From positions 4,712,001 to 4,776,000 of the forward strand of contig NZ_CP142208.1 of the NCBI RefSeq assembly GCF_036865545.1: a stretch of 64,000 nucleotides of DNA, read 5' to 3'. The stretch comes from Erwinia sp. E_sp_B01_1 (GTDB taxonomy: Bacteria; Pseudomonadota; Gammaproteobacteria; Enterobacterales; Enterobacteriaceae). The stretch's first letter is position 1. The number at the start of each line of letters is the position of its first letter. Under the pieces are notes generated by a model, which ran no database searches, had not been told where the DNA came from, and worked only from the letters and a program-made list of their open reading frames with translations. Of the stretch, positions 1 to 9,323 are shown piece by piece. The position numbers were made by a program, and so were the translations under genes.

Positions 1-776
1 ACGAAGTGGCTACAGCGGGTCAGAACGAAGTGGCAACCCGCTTCAACACCATGACCAAAAAAGCTGACGAAATTCAGATCTACAAATACGTTGTTCACAA
101 CGTGGCTCATGCTTACGGCAAAACGGCCACCTTTATGCCGAAGCCTATGTTCGGTGATAACGGTTCCGGTATGCACTGCCATATGTCACTGTCTAAAGAC
201 GGTAACAACCTGTTCGCTGGTGACAAATACGGCGGCCTGTCTGAAATGGCCCTGTTCTACATCGGTGGTGTTATCAAGCACGCTAAAGCGATCAACGCCC
301 TGGCGAACCCGACCACCAACTCCTACAAGCGTCTGGTCCCAGGCTACGAAGCGCCTGTTATGCTGGCTTACTCTGCCCGTAACCGTTCTGCTTCTATCCG
401 TATCCCAGTGGTTGCCAGCCCGAAAGCACGTCGTATCGAAGCTCGCTTCCCTGATCCAGCGGCTAACCCATACCTGTGCTTCGCTGCATTGCTGATGGCT
501 GGCCTGGACGGCATCATCAACAAGATCCACCCTGGCGATGCGATGGACAAAAACCTGTACGACCTGCCGCCGGAAGAAGAAGCTGAGATCCCGAAAGTGG
601 CTGGTTCACTGGACGAAGCTCTGGCTGCACTGAACGAAGACCGCGAGTTCCTGACCCGTGGCGGCGTGTTCACTGACGACACCATCGAAGCTTATATCGC
701 ACTGCGTAAAGAAGAGATGGACCGCGTTCGTATGACGCCACACCCGGTTGAGTTCGAGCTGTACTACAGCGTTTAA
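1..776 (+). CDS. glnA: Glutamine synthetase, C-terminal part (5' end outside window)
   Basis: This is the last 258 or so residues of type I glutamine synthetase, which makes glutamine from glutamate, ammonia and ATP in the cytoplasm. The frame is open from the first base, so the gene starts before the window. Conserved segments visible are NRSASIRIP in the active-site region and NLYDLPPEE, which holds the adenylylated tyrosine of the family. The end [10 protein letters not shown] is the normal enterobacterial C-terminus, so nothing is missing at this side. It is followed by a terminator and then glnL-glnG on the same strand, the usual glnALG arrangement. Confidence 0.98.
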   Translation, partial: EVATAGQNEVATRFNTMTKKADEIQIYKYVVHNVAHAYGKTATFMPKPMFGDNGSGMHCHMSLSKDGNNLFAGDKYGGLSEMALFYIGGVIKHAKAINALANPTTNSYKRLVPGYEAPVMLAYSARNRSASIRIPVVASPKARRIEARFPDPAANPYLCFAALLMAGLDGIINKIHPGDAMDKNLYDLPPEEEAEIPKVAGSLDEALAALNEDREFLTRGGVFTDDTIEAYIALRKEEMDRVRMTPHPVEFELYYSV

Positions 777-810
777 CTGGTCTGACGTTTTTTGTTGCCG
801 TGGAAACTTT

Positions 811-836
811 AAGCCCATCTCCGGATGGGCTTTTTT
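811..836 (+). terminator. Rho-independent terminator after glnA
   Basis: An inverted repeat AAGCCCATC / GATGGGCTT with a four-base loop is followed by a run of six T. It lies 34 bases after the glnA stop. It should stop most glnA transcripts and leave glnLG to a lower level plus its own promoter, as known in E. coli. Confidence 0.9.
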
Positions 837-882
837 CTCCACGAATTCATTGTTCAGGAAGACCAATCCCGGCTTCCCTGAC

Positions 883-904
883 TATAATGCACTGAAATGG
901 TGCA
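883..904 (+). promoter_or_regulatory. glnL promoter -10 with overlapping NtrC site
   Basis: TATAAT at 883-888 is a perfect sigma-70 -10 hexamer; no convincing -35 precedes it. TGCACTGAAATGGTGCA at 888-904 is a palindrome matching the known NtrC (NRI) binding consensus TGCAC-N7-GTGCA. In E. coli the same arrangement lets NtrC-phosphate repress glnLp, so the glnLG pair is autoregulated. Only the sequence match is seen here. Confidence 0.85.
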
Positions 905-915
905 GGAGAGAATGC

Positions 916-1965
916 ATGGCAACTGGCACGCTGCCCGATGCTGGGCAGATCCTCAACTCCCTGATTAACAGTATTTTACTGGTCGACAGCGGACTGGTCG
1001 TGCATTACGCCAATCCCGCCGCCCAACAGCTGTTAGCGCAAAGTTCCCGCAAGCTGTTCGGTACACCGCTGCCGGAACTGATAGGCTATTTTTCACTGAA
1101 TATCGACGTCATGCGTGAGAGTCTGGACGCAGGTCAGGGTTTTACCGACAGTGAAGTAACTTTAGTGGTCGACAGCCGTGCGCACATTATGTCGTTAACC
1201 GCACAGCGTCTGCCAGACGGATTAATTCTGCTTGAGATGGCACCGATGGATAATCAGCGTCGCCTCAGTCAGGAACAGATTCAACATGCTCAGCAGGTCG
1301 CCGCCCGGGATTTAGTCCGCGGTCTGGCACATGAAATTAAAAATCCGCTGGGTGGATTGCGTGGTGCAGCACAGCTGCTGGCGAAAGCCCTGCCCGATCC
1401 TTCATTAACAGAATATACCAAAGTGATCATTGAGCAGGCGGACCGTCTGCGCAATCTGGTTGATCGCCTGCTCGGCCCACAGCAACCGGGGATGCACGTC
1501 ACGCAAAGCATTCATCAGGTTGCCGAGCGCGTAGTGAATCTGGTCTCAATGGAGCTGCCCGACAACGTGACGCTGGTCAGGGATTACGATCCCAGCCTGC
1601 CGGAACTGCCCCACGATCCGGACCAGATTGAACAGGTTCTGCTGAATGTCGTCCGCAACGCGCTTCAGGCGTTGGGTGAAGAGGGTGGCACCATTACGCT
1701 TCGTACCCGTACGGCTTTCCAACTGACGCTGCACGGCACACGCTATCGCCTGGTGGCACGCATCGATATCGAAGATGACGGCCCGGGTATCCCGGCGCAA
1801 CTTCAGGATACGCTGTTCTATCCCATGGTGAGCGGGCGTGAAGGCGGCACCGGTTTAGGCCTGTCGATTGCCCGTAGCCTGATCGATCAGCATTCGGGAA
1901 AAATAGAGTTTAACAGTTGGCCAGGTCATACAGAATTTTCGGTTTATCTGCCTATTCGCCAGTGA
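916..1965 (+). CDS. glnL: Nitrogen regulation sensor kinase NtrB (GlnL)
   Basis: Soluble two-component histidine kinase/phosphatase that senses nitrogen status through PII and phosphorylates NtrC. It has 349 residues, the usual size. An N-terminal PAS region is followed by the H-box [16 protein letters not shown] (around residues 132-147), then the ATP-binding N box ([10 protein letters not shown]) and the glycine-rich boxes DDGPGIP and [10 protein letters not shown]. The ATG at 916 was chosen because GGAGAG lies just upstream and MATGT matches E. coli; an open frame further upstream runs through the terminator and promoter and is not used. glnG follows after 7 bases. Confidence 0.97.
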   Translation: MATGTLPDAGQILNSLINSILLVDSGLVVHYANPAAQQLLAQSSRKLFGTPLPELIGYFSLNIDVMRESLDAGQGFTDSEVTLVVDSRAHIMSLTAQRLPDGLILLEMAPMDNQRRLSQEQIQHAQQVAARDLVRGLAHEIKNPLGGLRGAAQLLAKALPDPSLTEYTKVIIEQADRLRNLVDRLLGPQQPGMHVTQSIHQVAERVVNLVSMELPDNVTLVRDYDPSLPELPHDPDQIEQVLLNVVRNALQALGEEGGTITLRTRTAFQLTLHGTRYRLVARIDIEDDGPGIPAQLQDTLFYPMVSGREGGTGLGLSIARSLIDQHSGKIEFNSWPGHTEFSVYLPIRQ

Positions 1966-1972
1966 GGTTTCT

Positions 1973-3382
1973 ATGCAACGAGGGATAGTTTGGATCGTCG
2001 ATGACGATAGCTCCATCCGCTGGGTGCTTGAACGCGCGCTCACTGGGGCCGGTTTAAGCTGCGCCACTTTTGACAGCGCTAATGAGGTGCTGGAAGCCCT
2101 TGCCAGCAAAACCCCAGACGTTTTACTGTCAGATATCCGCATGCCAGGTATGGATGGTCTTACGCTGCTTAAACAGATTAAACAGCGTCATCCGATGCTT
2201 CCGGTCATCATAATGACTGCCCATTCCGATCTGGATGCGGCCGTCAGTGCTTATCAGCAGGGTGCCTTTGATTACCTGCCTAAGCCCTTTGATATCGATG
2301 AAGCCGTGGCGCTGGTAGAGCGGGCAATCAGCCACTACCAGGAGCAACAGCAGCCACGCAATCAGCCGGTGAGCGGCCCCACCACCGATATCATTGGTGA
2401 AGCACCGGCGATGCAGGATGTTTTTCGCATCATCGGTCGGCTTTCCCGCTCTTCGATCAGCGTGCTGATCAACGGGGAATCGGGGACAGGTAAAGAACTT
2501 GTCGCTCATGCTCTACACCGTCACAGCCCACGGGCTAAAGCACCGTTTATTGCACTGAACATGGCGGCTATCCCCAAAGACCTGATCGAGTCAGAACTGT
2601 TTGGTCATGAGAAAGGCGCTTTTACCGGCGCAAATCAGATCCGACAGGGACGCTTTGAACAGGCTGACGGCGGTACGCTGTTCCTGGATGAAATCGGTGA
2701 TATGCCTCTGGATGTGCAGACGCGTTTACTGCGTGTGCTGGCTGACGGACAGTTTTATCGCGTCGGTGGCTATGCGCCGGTAAAAGTGGATGTCCGTATT
2801 ATTGCGGCAACCCACCAGAACCTGGAACTGCGGGTACAGGAAGGAAAATTCCGTGAGGATTTATTCCACCGCCTGAACGTTATCCGCGTGCATCTGCCTC
2901 CCCTGCGGGAACGTCGTGAAGATATCCCTCGTCTGGCGCGCTACTTCCTGCAGGTTGCAGCGCGTGAACTGGGTGTGGAAGCGAAGATCCTGCATCCGGA
3001 AACAGAAACAGCGCTGACCCGCCTGCACTGGTCCGGTAACGTTCGTCAGCTGGAGAATACCTGCCGCTGGCTGACCGTGATGGCTGCAGGACAGGAAGTC
3101 CTGATTCAGGATCTGCCTCCTGAGCTGTTTGAGACCTCCACCCCAGAAAATCCGGTGCAGTCTCTGCCGGACAGTTGGGCAACCCTGCTGGCACAGTGGG
3201 CCGATCGCGCGCTGCGTTCCGGTCATCAAAACCTGCTGTCAGAAGCGCAGCCGGAGATGGAACGCACGTTACTGACTACCGCTCTGCGTCACACGCAGGG
3301 GCACAAGCAGGAAGCGGCACGGCTGCTGGGCTGGGGAAGAAATACCCTGACCCGCAAGCTGAAAGAACTGGGAATGGAATAG
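1973..3382 (+). CDS. glnG: Nitrogen regulation response regulator NtrC (GlnG)
   Basis: Sigma-54-dependent activator of nitrogen-assimilation genes, 469 residues. Order of domains: receiver (acidic pair DD near residue 11, phosphoacceptor Asp in LLSDIRMPG near residue 54), AAA+ ATPase (Walker A GESGTGKE, the sigma-54 contact loop GAFTGA, Walker [12 protein letters not shown]), and a C-terminal Fis-type helix-turn-helix ([20 protein letters not shown]). It is co-transcribed with glnL. In E. coli its downstream neighbour is hemN; here the ery island lies between them. Confidence 0.98.
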   Translation: MQRGIVWIVDDDSSIRWVLERALTGAGLSCATFDSANEVLEALASKTPDVLLSDIRMPGMDGLTLLKQIKQRHPMLPVIIMTAHSDLDAAVSAYQQGAFDYLPKPFDIDEAVALVERAISHYQEQQQPRNQPVSGPTTDIIGEAPAMQDVFRIIGRLSRSSISVLINGESGTGKELVAHALHRHSPRAKAPFIALNMAAIPKDLIESELFGHEKGAFTGANQIRQGRFEQADGGTLFLDEIGDMPLDVQTRLLRVLADGQFYRVGGYAPVKVDVRIIAATHQNLELRVQEGKFREDLFHRLNVIRVHLPPLRERREDIPRLARYFLQVAARELGVEAKILHPETETALTRLHWSGNVRQLENTCRWLTVMAAGQEVLIQDLPPELFETSTPENPVQSLPDSWATLLAQWADRALRSGHQNLLSEAQPEMERTLLTTALRHTQGHKQEAARLLGWGRNTLTRKLKELGME

Positions 3383-3388
3383 TCCGTA

Positions 3389-3430
3389 GCAAAGGATAAA
3401 TTTGTCGTTCCGCGCGCGTTTATCCTTTGC
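3389..3430. repeat. 12-bp inverted repeat between convergent genes
   Basis: GCAAAGGATAAA and its exact complement TTTATCCTTTGC are separated by 18 bases that include CGCGCGCG. It lies between the convergent ends of glnG and the DeoR-type gene. There is no T-run on either side, so it is not a classical intrinsic terminator, although it may protect 3' ends. It marks the left edge of the inserted island. Confidence 0.7.
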
Positions 3431-3439
3431 CGTTACCCC

Positions 3440-4276
3440 TTATCCGCTCACTTTCACGGGCGCGATCATGACGTTAATCCCGCTGTCGCGCATTTTTTCA
3501 ATGTGCTGCAGCGGTGTTCCCTGATTAACAATCACCACATCAAACTCATCCAGCCTGGCAAAATGATGCAGCGCACGACGCTCAAACTTGGTGTAATCGC
3601 TGAGCAGAATGCGTTTTGCAGAAGAGTCAAACATCGCGCGTTTCGTTTCAGTGGTTTCCGCAGACTGGTGGAATACGCTGCCTTCGGTGATAGCCGACAT
3701 ACTGACAAAGAACAGATCGGCGCGCAGCGTGGCAATTTCCCGGCGGGTCATCTGGCCCATAAAAGCGTTGCACCAGTTATAAAATTGTCCGCCCAGACCG
3801 AGCAGATTCACGTCACGCACGTTGCGTAACTCTGTCATCAGCGGCAGTGAATTGGTGATAACGGTCAGCGGGGCACGCGCAGGCAGAAAGCGGGTCATTT
3901 GTAATACGGTGGTGGAGTCATCCATAAAGACGGCCTGGCCGGGATCGATCAGTCCGGCAGCCATCTCCGCAATCGCCCGCTTCTCATCCTGCTGGCGGGT
4001 TGCCCTGTAGACGTCGCTGGACTCCACCTGACTGGTGGAAGTGGCAGAGACAACGCCTCTGGCTTTTCGTAGCAGGCCGCGCTCCACCAGTTCATCCAGA
4101 TCGCGGTGGGCTGTCATCAGGCTGATGCCGAAGCGGTCAGTCAGATCTTCGATACGAATGGATCCCTCAGCCACTACCGCTTCCACAATCAGCTGGCGCC
4201 GGGCTAACTGACGAGCCTGTCGGCTGTCACCGGGCATCTGTTCTGCCATAAAAATGTCGACGGCTTTTTGCGTCAT
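3440..4276 (-). CDS. DeoR/GlpR-family transcriptional regulator of the polyol island
   Basis: Predicted sugar-phosphate-responsive repressor. An N-terminal winged helix-turn-helix (RQLIVEAVVAEGSIRIEDLTDRFGISLMTAHRDLDEL) is followed by the DeoR C-terminal sensor domain with the conserved DDSTTVLQM and LLSDYTKFERRA segments. It is the last gene on the minus-strand transporter operon, 117 bases after the binding-protein gene; a GCGGTG/CACCGC inverted repeat at 4361-4385 lies in that gap. The ATG at 4276 is a conservative start; a TTG at 4291 is also possible and neither has a clear ribosome binding site. A DeoR-type regulator accompanies erythritol genes in alpha-proteobacteria, so a role in this island is likely, but the ligand is not shown. 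Confidence 0.85.
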   Translation of the reverse strand: MTQKAVDIFMAEQMPGDSRQARQLARRQLIVEAVVAEGSIRIEDLTDRFGISLMTAHRDLDELVERGLLRKARGVVSATSTSQVESSDVYRATRQQDEKRAIAEMAAGLIDPGQAVFMDDSTTVLQMTRFLPARAPLTVITNSLPLMTELRNVRDVNLLGLGGQFYNWCNAFMGQMTRREIATLRADLFFVSMSAITEGSVFHQSAETTETKRAMFDSSAKRILLSDYTKFERRALHHFARLDEFDVVIVNQGTPLQHIEKMRDSGINVMIAPVKVSG

Positions 4277-4393
4277 GGAGCGTGCATCCAAAGTCAGATA
4301 AGGGAAGGTAAAGCGGCTTTATTAGACCCCCAATTCAGGGATTTAGCAAATCAGGGCGGAGCGGTGACGGATAAGCCGCCACCGCGCAAGCCA

Positions 4394-5344
4394 TTATTCA
4401 GAAAGGGTGAAAGCGGAAGTGTATTTACTGACGTTTTCTTTGGTAATCAGTTTGCAGTCAAAAAGCTGTTTTTCTGTTTTCGCCCCGGTTTTACCGGTTT
4501 TGATAAACTGGTCAGCCTGCTGGACAGCTTTGGTTGAGAATTCGGAAACCGGCTGCATCACCGTGTAGGCCAGCGCGCCAGATTTAACGGCATCAACGGC
4601 ATCCGGCGAGCCATCGAATGCCCCCACCACCACATTTTTCAGTTTGCCCGCCTCTTTCAGGGCCGCCACAGCACCCAGCGCCATTTCGTCGTTACCGCTG
4701 ATGATGCCTTTGATATCCGGGTGAGCCTGCAACAGGGACTGGGTTTTATTGTTGCCCTGAGTACGATCCCAGTTAGCCACTTCTTTACCTACCTGCTTCA
4801 GATCCGGGTACTGTGACAGCACAGTTTCATAGCCGTTGGAGCGGGTTGCCGCATTGTTGTCTGAGGGGGAGCCAAGCAGCTCCACATAGTTACCGCTGTC
4901 GCCAACGACTTTCACCCATTGCATGGCCCCCAACGCCGCGCCCTGAGCGTTGTTGGAAACCAGCTGCGCTTTGGCCAGGCCACTCTGGTTCAGTTCGGCG
5001 TTGATAACGATGACCGGAATGCCGGCAGCAATGGCTTTTTTCACCGAGCCAACCGATCCGTCAGCGTTGGCCGGATCAAGAATGATCGCTTTAGATTTGT
5101 TGGTAATGGCGGTGTCGATCAGCTGACTTTCGGTATTGGTATCACCTTTATGCGCGCCCACTGTGGCGGTGTAGCCCAGTTTTTCCGCCTCTTTTTTTGC
5201 CACCATGCCTTCGGTATACCAGTAAGGATTGGAGGGATCGTTGACGATGATAGTCATCAGTCCGTTGGCTGCCCAGGCAGGTGTTGCGAGGGCGGTGATC
5301 AGCGCGGTGGCGGCCACCATCAGAATGCGTTTGCTGTTGAACAT
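4394..5344 (-). CDS. Sugar/polyol ABC transporter, periplasmic binding protein (EryG-like)
   Basis: RbsB-like type I periplasmic binding protein of 316 residues. It has a signal peptide with a hydrophobic core and cleavage probably after AWA near residue 25. The mature part starts with the family pattern IIVNDPSNPYWYTEGMVAKKEAEKLG and contains [14 protein letters not shown] and GAFDGSPDAVDAV, typical of pentose and polyol binders. It follows the permease gene (76-base gap) in the same operon. By context with eryABCD the ligand is probably erythritol or a related polyol; the sequence alone does not fix the ligand. Confidence 0.88.
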   Translation of the reverse strand: MFNSKRILMVAATALITALATPAWAANGLMTIIVNDPSNPYWYTEGMVAKKEAEKLGYTATVGAHKGDTNTESQLIDTAITNKSKAIILDPANADGSVGSVKKAIAAGIPVIVINAELNQSGLAKAQLVSNNAQGAALGAMQWVKVVGDSGNYVELLGSPSDNNAATRSNGYETVLSQYPDLKQVGKEVANWDRTQGNNKTQSLLQAHPDIKGIISGNDEMALGAVAALKEAGKLKNVVVGAFDGSPDAVDAVKSGALAYTVMQPVSEFSTKAVQQADQFIKTGKTGAKTEKQLFDCKLITKENVSKYTSAFTLSE

Positions 5345-5420
5345 GGTCTGTCTCCACTTATCTTGGTGTAGGGTTGGTCTGAGTCAGGATAAAGGCGCCG
5401 GAGGATCCGGCGCTGGGGTC

Positions 5421-6410
5421 TTATTTCGATCGCTTACCGTATTGCAGGGTATTGAGCAGAACTGCCAGCACGATGACTGCGCCGGTGAACACCGTCTGCC
5501 AGTAGGCAGAGACGCCGATAATCACCAGACCATCCGAGAGAAAACCAATAACAAAAGCACCAAGCAGTGTGCCGCGAACGTTCCCGCGTCCACCGGTCAA
5601 TGCCGCGCCACCAATAACCACAGCCGCAATAGCCGTCAGTTCGTAAGTCGTGCCGGCGGTCGGACCGGCAGAAGTCAGCTGCGAGGAGAGTACCAGTCCG
5701 GCGATAGCCGCACAGATACCGGAAAGCACGTAAACCGTGATTTTGACGCGTTTAACCGGCACGCCGGAGAGATCCGCAGCACGTTCATTACCGCCTGAAG
5801 CATAGAGCCAGCGGCCAAAAGCACTGCGACTCAGCAGGAATCCAGCCGCCAGGGCTATCACCGCCAGAATCATCACCCCAACAGGAATGCCGAGGATGCG
5901 GTTGAAGCCCAGCCAGTCAAAGCCCGTGTTGCCCAGTTCAACGCTGCCGGAAAGTTTGTTGTAGGTCAGGCCGTTAGTCATCAGCAGCGCGATGCCCCGG
6001 GCCACATACAGCGATCCCAGCGTAGCGACGAAAGCCGGCACGCGGAACCAGGCGATCAGCACACCGTTAATCAGGCCCACCAGCGCCCCCATTGCCAGCG
6101 TCAGTAACACCACCGCCCAGAGAGGAAAGTAGAGAATGACGCCAAAGGCTTCCAGATTGACACCCTGCATCAGATAACCGGCAAAAACCCCGGACAGGCC
6201 GAGCGTCGACCCTACCGAGAGATCGATACCGCCATTCAGGATCACCAACAGCATACCAATCGCAGGCAGGCCGAAGATCGCCACATGTGAAGCCATAGTA
6301 AGGAAGTTGTTGGTGGAGAAATAGTTGGGCGAAAGAAAGGAGAACACCGCCACAATCACAATCAGCGCGAAGAACGCCCGCCCTTCCAGCAGTAGTCTGG
6401 CAATGTTCAC
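5421..6410 (-). CDS. Sugar/polyol ABC transporter permease (EryF-like), N-terminus frame-disrupted
   Basis: RbsC/AraH-type inner-membrane permease with many hydrophobic segments and the family motif [15 protein letters not shown] near residue 60. The intact frame given here starts at a GTG whose first base overlaps an upstream TGA. The natural start is probably the ATG at 6472, which has GGAG six bases before it and lies 25 bases after the ATPase gene. That reading frame runs MTNKTQVLPSTSTTPL and then stops, because a run of six C (minus strand, 6427-6432) is one base too short to join the permease frame. With seven C the protein would read on as ...TTPPKRAFGVNIARLL. Either a one-base error or mutation is present, or translation restarts at the GTG. 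Confidence 0.85.
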   Translation of the reverse strand: MNIARLLLEGRAFFALIVIVAVFSFLSPNYFSTNNFLTMASHVAIFGLPAIGMLLVILNGGIDLSVGSTLGLSGVFAGYLMQGVNLEAFGVILYFPLWAVVLLTLAMGALVGLINGVLIAWFRVPAFVATLGSLYVARGIALLMTNGLTYNKLSGSVELGNTGFDWLGFNRILGIPVGVMILAVIALAAGFLLSRSAFGRWLYASGGNERAADLSGVPVKRVKITVYVLSGICAAIAGLVLSSQLTSAGPTAGTTYELTAIAAVVIGGAALTGGRGNVRGTLLGAFVIGFLSDGLVIIGVSAYWQTVFTGAVIVLAVLLNTLQYGKRSK

Positions 6411-6426
6411 TCCGAACGCGCGCTTA

Positions 6427-6432
6427 GGGGGG
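6427..6432 (-). other. Probable one-base frameshift in C6 run of permease gene
   Basis: Six C on the minus strand separate a well-started 5' frame (ATG at 6472) from the main permease frame. One more C would join them into a protein of about 350 residues. The upstream frame stops at a TGA that overlaps the downstream GTG, which could allow coupled restart. Confidence 0.75.
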
Positions 6433-6497
6433 TGGTGCTGGTCGAAGGCAATACTTGCGTTTTATTGGTCATAACAGGCTCCATCTCTTTCAGGACA

Positions 6498-8036
6498 TCA
6501 GGCCACAAGGGATTCGCCAGAGGCGGCCATAATGCGTTCTTTGCTGACGCTGGAATCGAAAATCGCTGAGATGTGGCCTTTGTGCATCACCACAATGCGA
6601 TGGGCAACGCTCAGGCACTCCCCCACTTCCGAGGTGGAGTAGATGACGGCCAGCCCTTCACGCGCATTCTCTGCCAGCAGCCGGAAGACCTCTGCTTTGG
6701 CGCCAATATCGATACCACGACTCGGTTCATCCAGCAGGATCACGCTGGGATGGGTGGCCAGCATTTTGCCGATGACCACCTTTTGCTGATTCCCGCCGGA
6801 GAGGGATCCGATGGCCGCCTCGCCGCCCGAAGTTTTCACCGTAACGTTTTGAATCGCGTTGTTAACCAGCTCTTTTTCACGTCGCGGCGACATAATCAGC
6901 CCACGGATAAATTCACCAATGCTGGCCAGCGTCAGGTTTTCGCCCACCGTCATGGTTTGCACCAGCCCATCGCGCTGCCGATCTTCTGGCACCAGCGCCA
7001 GCCCCTGTTCAATACGATCGCCGATGCTTAATCCGGCAATCGAATGGCCACGCAGCAGAATTTCACCCTGCGAGGCCGTCAGGCGTCCGGCAATACACTC
7101 CATCAGCTCCGTACGTCCGGCACCCATCAGGCCATAAATACAGACGATCTCTCCGGCCTTTACCGACAGCGAGAGGTTATCCACCAGCCGGATACCGCCG
7201 GTGCCCATTACCGTCAGGTCACGGACCTCCAGCGCCACCTCACCCGCTTCATACCCCTGTGGCGGAGAGCCAAGATCGAAATGATCGCCCACCATATTGC
7301 GTACGATCCACGCCAGGTCGATCTCGCTACGGGCGGCAGCGGCAGTCATCGCTCCGTCACGCAGCACCACGGCGTGATCGGTGATCTCCAGTGCCTCTTC
7401 AAGGTGATGAGAGATGTAAACAATGGCGACGCCACGCGCGGTGAGATCGCGGATGATTTTAAACAGCACCTCGACCTCAGCCGCGCTGAGTGCAGAAGTA
7501 GGCTCATCCATAATCAGAATTTGTGCGTTAACCGACAGCGCGCGGGCGATCTCAATCACCTGCTGCTGACCAAGCCGCAATGACTCCACCGGCGTTAACG
7601 GATCGATCTCTTCTTCCAGTGCCAGCATCAGTTCGCGGGTAAGACGTGCCTCTTCGGCATAATTCACACCCGTGGCAGTCATGATTTCGCGGCCAATAAA
7701 GATGTTATCGCGCACGTTCATATTGGGGGCCAGGTTCAGCTCCTGATGAATAATGGCGATACCGCAGGCGCGGGCATCGTTGGTGGAGTGAAAAATTTTG
7801 GGTTCGTTATGCAGCAGGATGTCGCCGGAGGTGGGAGTCACCACGCCGGAAAGGATCTTCATTAACGTCGATTTACCCGCGCCGTTTTCACCAAATAATG
7901 TGGTTACCTGTCCGCGACGGACATCAAAATTCACCCCTTTCAGCGCGTGTGTGGATCCATAGATCTTACTGATATTACGCGCCGAAAGAACGACTTCGCC
8001 CTTGTGTGCCGAGGGGTCATGCTCTGTTGCACTCAT
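6498..8036 (-). CDS. Sugar/polyol ABC transporter, double ATP-binding protein (EryE-like)
   Basis: RbsA-type ATPase of 512 residues with two fused nucleotide-binding domains. The first has Walker [10 protein letters not shown], signature LRLGQQQVIEIARAL and Walker B ILIMDEPTSAL. The second has a degenerate Walker A (GLMGAGRTE), signature LSGGNQQK and Walker B VILLDEPSRGID. This asymmetry is normal for the carbohydrate CUT2 class. Its start overlaps the end of the upstream DUF2291-type gene by four bases (ATGA), indicating translational coupling. Confidence 0.93.
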   Translation of the reverse strand: MSATEHDPSAHKGEVVLSARNISKIYGSTHALKGVNFDVRRGQVTTLFGENGAGKSTLMKILSGVVTPTSGDILLHNEPKIFHSTNDARACGIAIIHQELNLAPNMNVRDNIFIGREIMTATGVNYAEEARLTRELMLALEEEIDPLTPVESLRLGQQQVIEIARALSVNAQILIMDEPTSALSAAEVEVLFKIIRDLTARGVAIVYISHHLEEALEITDHAVVLRDGAMTAAAARSEIDLAWIVRNMVGDHFDLGSPPQGYEAGEVALEVRDLTVMGTGGIRLVDNLSLSVKAGEIVCIYGLMGAGRTELMECIAGRLTASQGEILLRGHSIAGLSIGDRIEQGLALVPEDRQRDGLVQTMTVGENLTLASIGEFIRGLIMSPRREKELVNNAIQNVTVKTSGGEAAIGSLSGGNQQKVVIGKMLATHPSVILLDEPSRGIDIGAKAEVFRLLAENAREGLAVIYSTSEVGECLSVAHRIVVMHKGHISAIFDSSVSKERIMAASGESLVA

Positions 8037-8686
8037 TTAACCTCCAGACTTACCGGCGTGATCAGCCAGCTGGTTGGCGTCAACAGCCGGAAGGCCCCGA
8101 CCACATTGACGGTTTTACCTTTCAAATCCTGCCCTTTAAGGGGTTCCAGTACACTGGCTTTCATCGCACGGTTAATCGACGAGCCGGCATTCTGGTATTC
8201 GATCTGGTTTTTGAAATCACCAAACTGAATGGTGCCGGTTGCATCGCGCAGGTCGGTGCCGTTAATGGCCGGACCGGTCTGCATACGTACCCGTACCTCC
8301 TCCGGCATCCCCTGAACTTTCAGGTCGTAAATGCCACTTTTACTGGCGCCAGCCACTGCGTTTACCGAGACGGCAAACACCGGTACAGGAGAACCAACAC
8401 CGTATTTCTCCGTGGCGGCCTGCTGGTCGGTCTTAAGTGCCTGATAAAGAACGGCAGCCTCAACCGCCCGCGATTCCACCGACTTTTTAATTTCCGGGAA
8501 CGTGTGGGGACCATAGGTTTCTGGGGAAAAGCCCTGCTCAGCCACGTTTTCAGTTGAGCCGATCTTCACCACTTTGGTATCCAGCGCGATGGCCGCCAGC
8601 ACCACCAGCGTGACAATAACCACTGTGGCTACACGCTTGCGGGTTCGGACCCTGGCCTGCCCGGGTAAAGCTGACGCAGTATTCAT
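8033..8686 (-). CDS. Membrane-anchored periplasmic protein, probable DUF2291 family
   Basis: Protein of 217 residues with a basic N-terminus (RVRTRKRVATVV) and one hydrophobic segment at about residues 18-36, then a soluble, presumably periplasmic domain. It resembles the DUF2291 proteins often encoded with CUT2 sugar transporters; the family assignment is from memory of its typical sequence and context. DUF2291 members are described as lipoproteins, but I see no cysteine lipobox here, so it would be a signal-anchor protein. It is the first gene of the transporter operon; GAGGT precedes the ATG by about seven bases. Function unknown; accessory role in polyol uptake is inferred from position. 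Confidence 0.75.
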   Translation of the reverse strand: MNTASALPGQARVRTRKRVATVVIVTLVVLAAIALDTKVVKIGSTENVAEQGFSPETYGPHTFPEIKKSVESRAVEAAVLYQALKTDQQAATEKYGVGSPVPVFAVSVNAVAGASKSGIYDLKVQGMPEEVRVRMQTGPAINGTDLRDATGTIQFGDFKNQIEYQNAGSSINRAMKASVLEPLKGQDLKGKTVNVVGAFRLLTPTSWLITPVSLEVK

Positions 8687-9323
8687 TTTACTGACCTCGT
8701 ATTAATGCCTGCGGCGCCTGCCCGATGTCACTGGCAGTACAGCTGCTTCTGCTGTACCCCGTTAAGCAGGTAAGTCCGCTGCTGATATGTAACTTTTATG
8801 TGTTATAAATGTGATAATTCATTGGTTGAAAATGTTATATAAGACAGAGGTTGTCAACACGGCTTGTTCATTTTTTTCCAGTTGTCGATCTGGATCGCTC
8901 TTCTGATGCTTTCCTGCTTTTCCCCGCGTTATTTCTCTGCATTTTCTGCGTTAACTTTCACAGTGCGGGGAGGTTAACCAGGGATTTAAAACCGACACAG
9001 CCTGAAATTTATATATAATAAACAACATTTTAATTAATGTTAATATTGATGCTATCCGATCTTTACCCTCTTACTTTCCTCTTACGCCAGGGATAATTGC
9101 ATTGACTGAGTCGCAGGCTAAAAACAGAACAAATTGTGATCAGAATCGACATCCGGCACGAAATTTATTATTTAATTGGAAAAAAAATACACTATTAGTG
9201 TTAACTGTGTGATAGAGAATTCACGGCTTTACCGCCTTGTGAATTAACAAAGAAAAAACATACCAACAACAAACAACCTTACCCCCCGGCGTTATTGAAC
9301 GTCGTCACGCTCTGGAGACCTGC
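8687..9323. promoter_or_regulatory. Divergent control region between transporter operon and eryABCD
   Basis: 637 bases without a gene, AT-rich in the middle. Elements seen: GTACAGC-N7-GCTGTAC (8737-8757) in the transporter leader; a consensus -35 TTGACA on the minus strand (8852-8857), although no well-spaced -10 follows; TATAAT on the plus strand (9014-9019); a CRP-like half site TGTGA at 9135-9139; three copies of GTTAAC (8950, 8973, 9200); and AATTCAC-N14-GTGAATT (9218-9245) shortly before eryA. The region should bind the two local regulators (DeoR-type and EryD) and probably CRP. Which element serves which protein is not determined. Confidence 0.6.

Noticed and set aside
748..915. N-terminal extension of glnL
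   Set aside because: It would run through the glnA terminator, the promoter and the NtrC site; the ATG at 916 matches the family.
3389..3430. Intrinsic terminator for glnG
   Set aside because: Long stem but 18-base loop and no T-run on either strand, so kept only as an inverted repeat.
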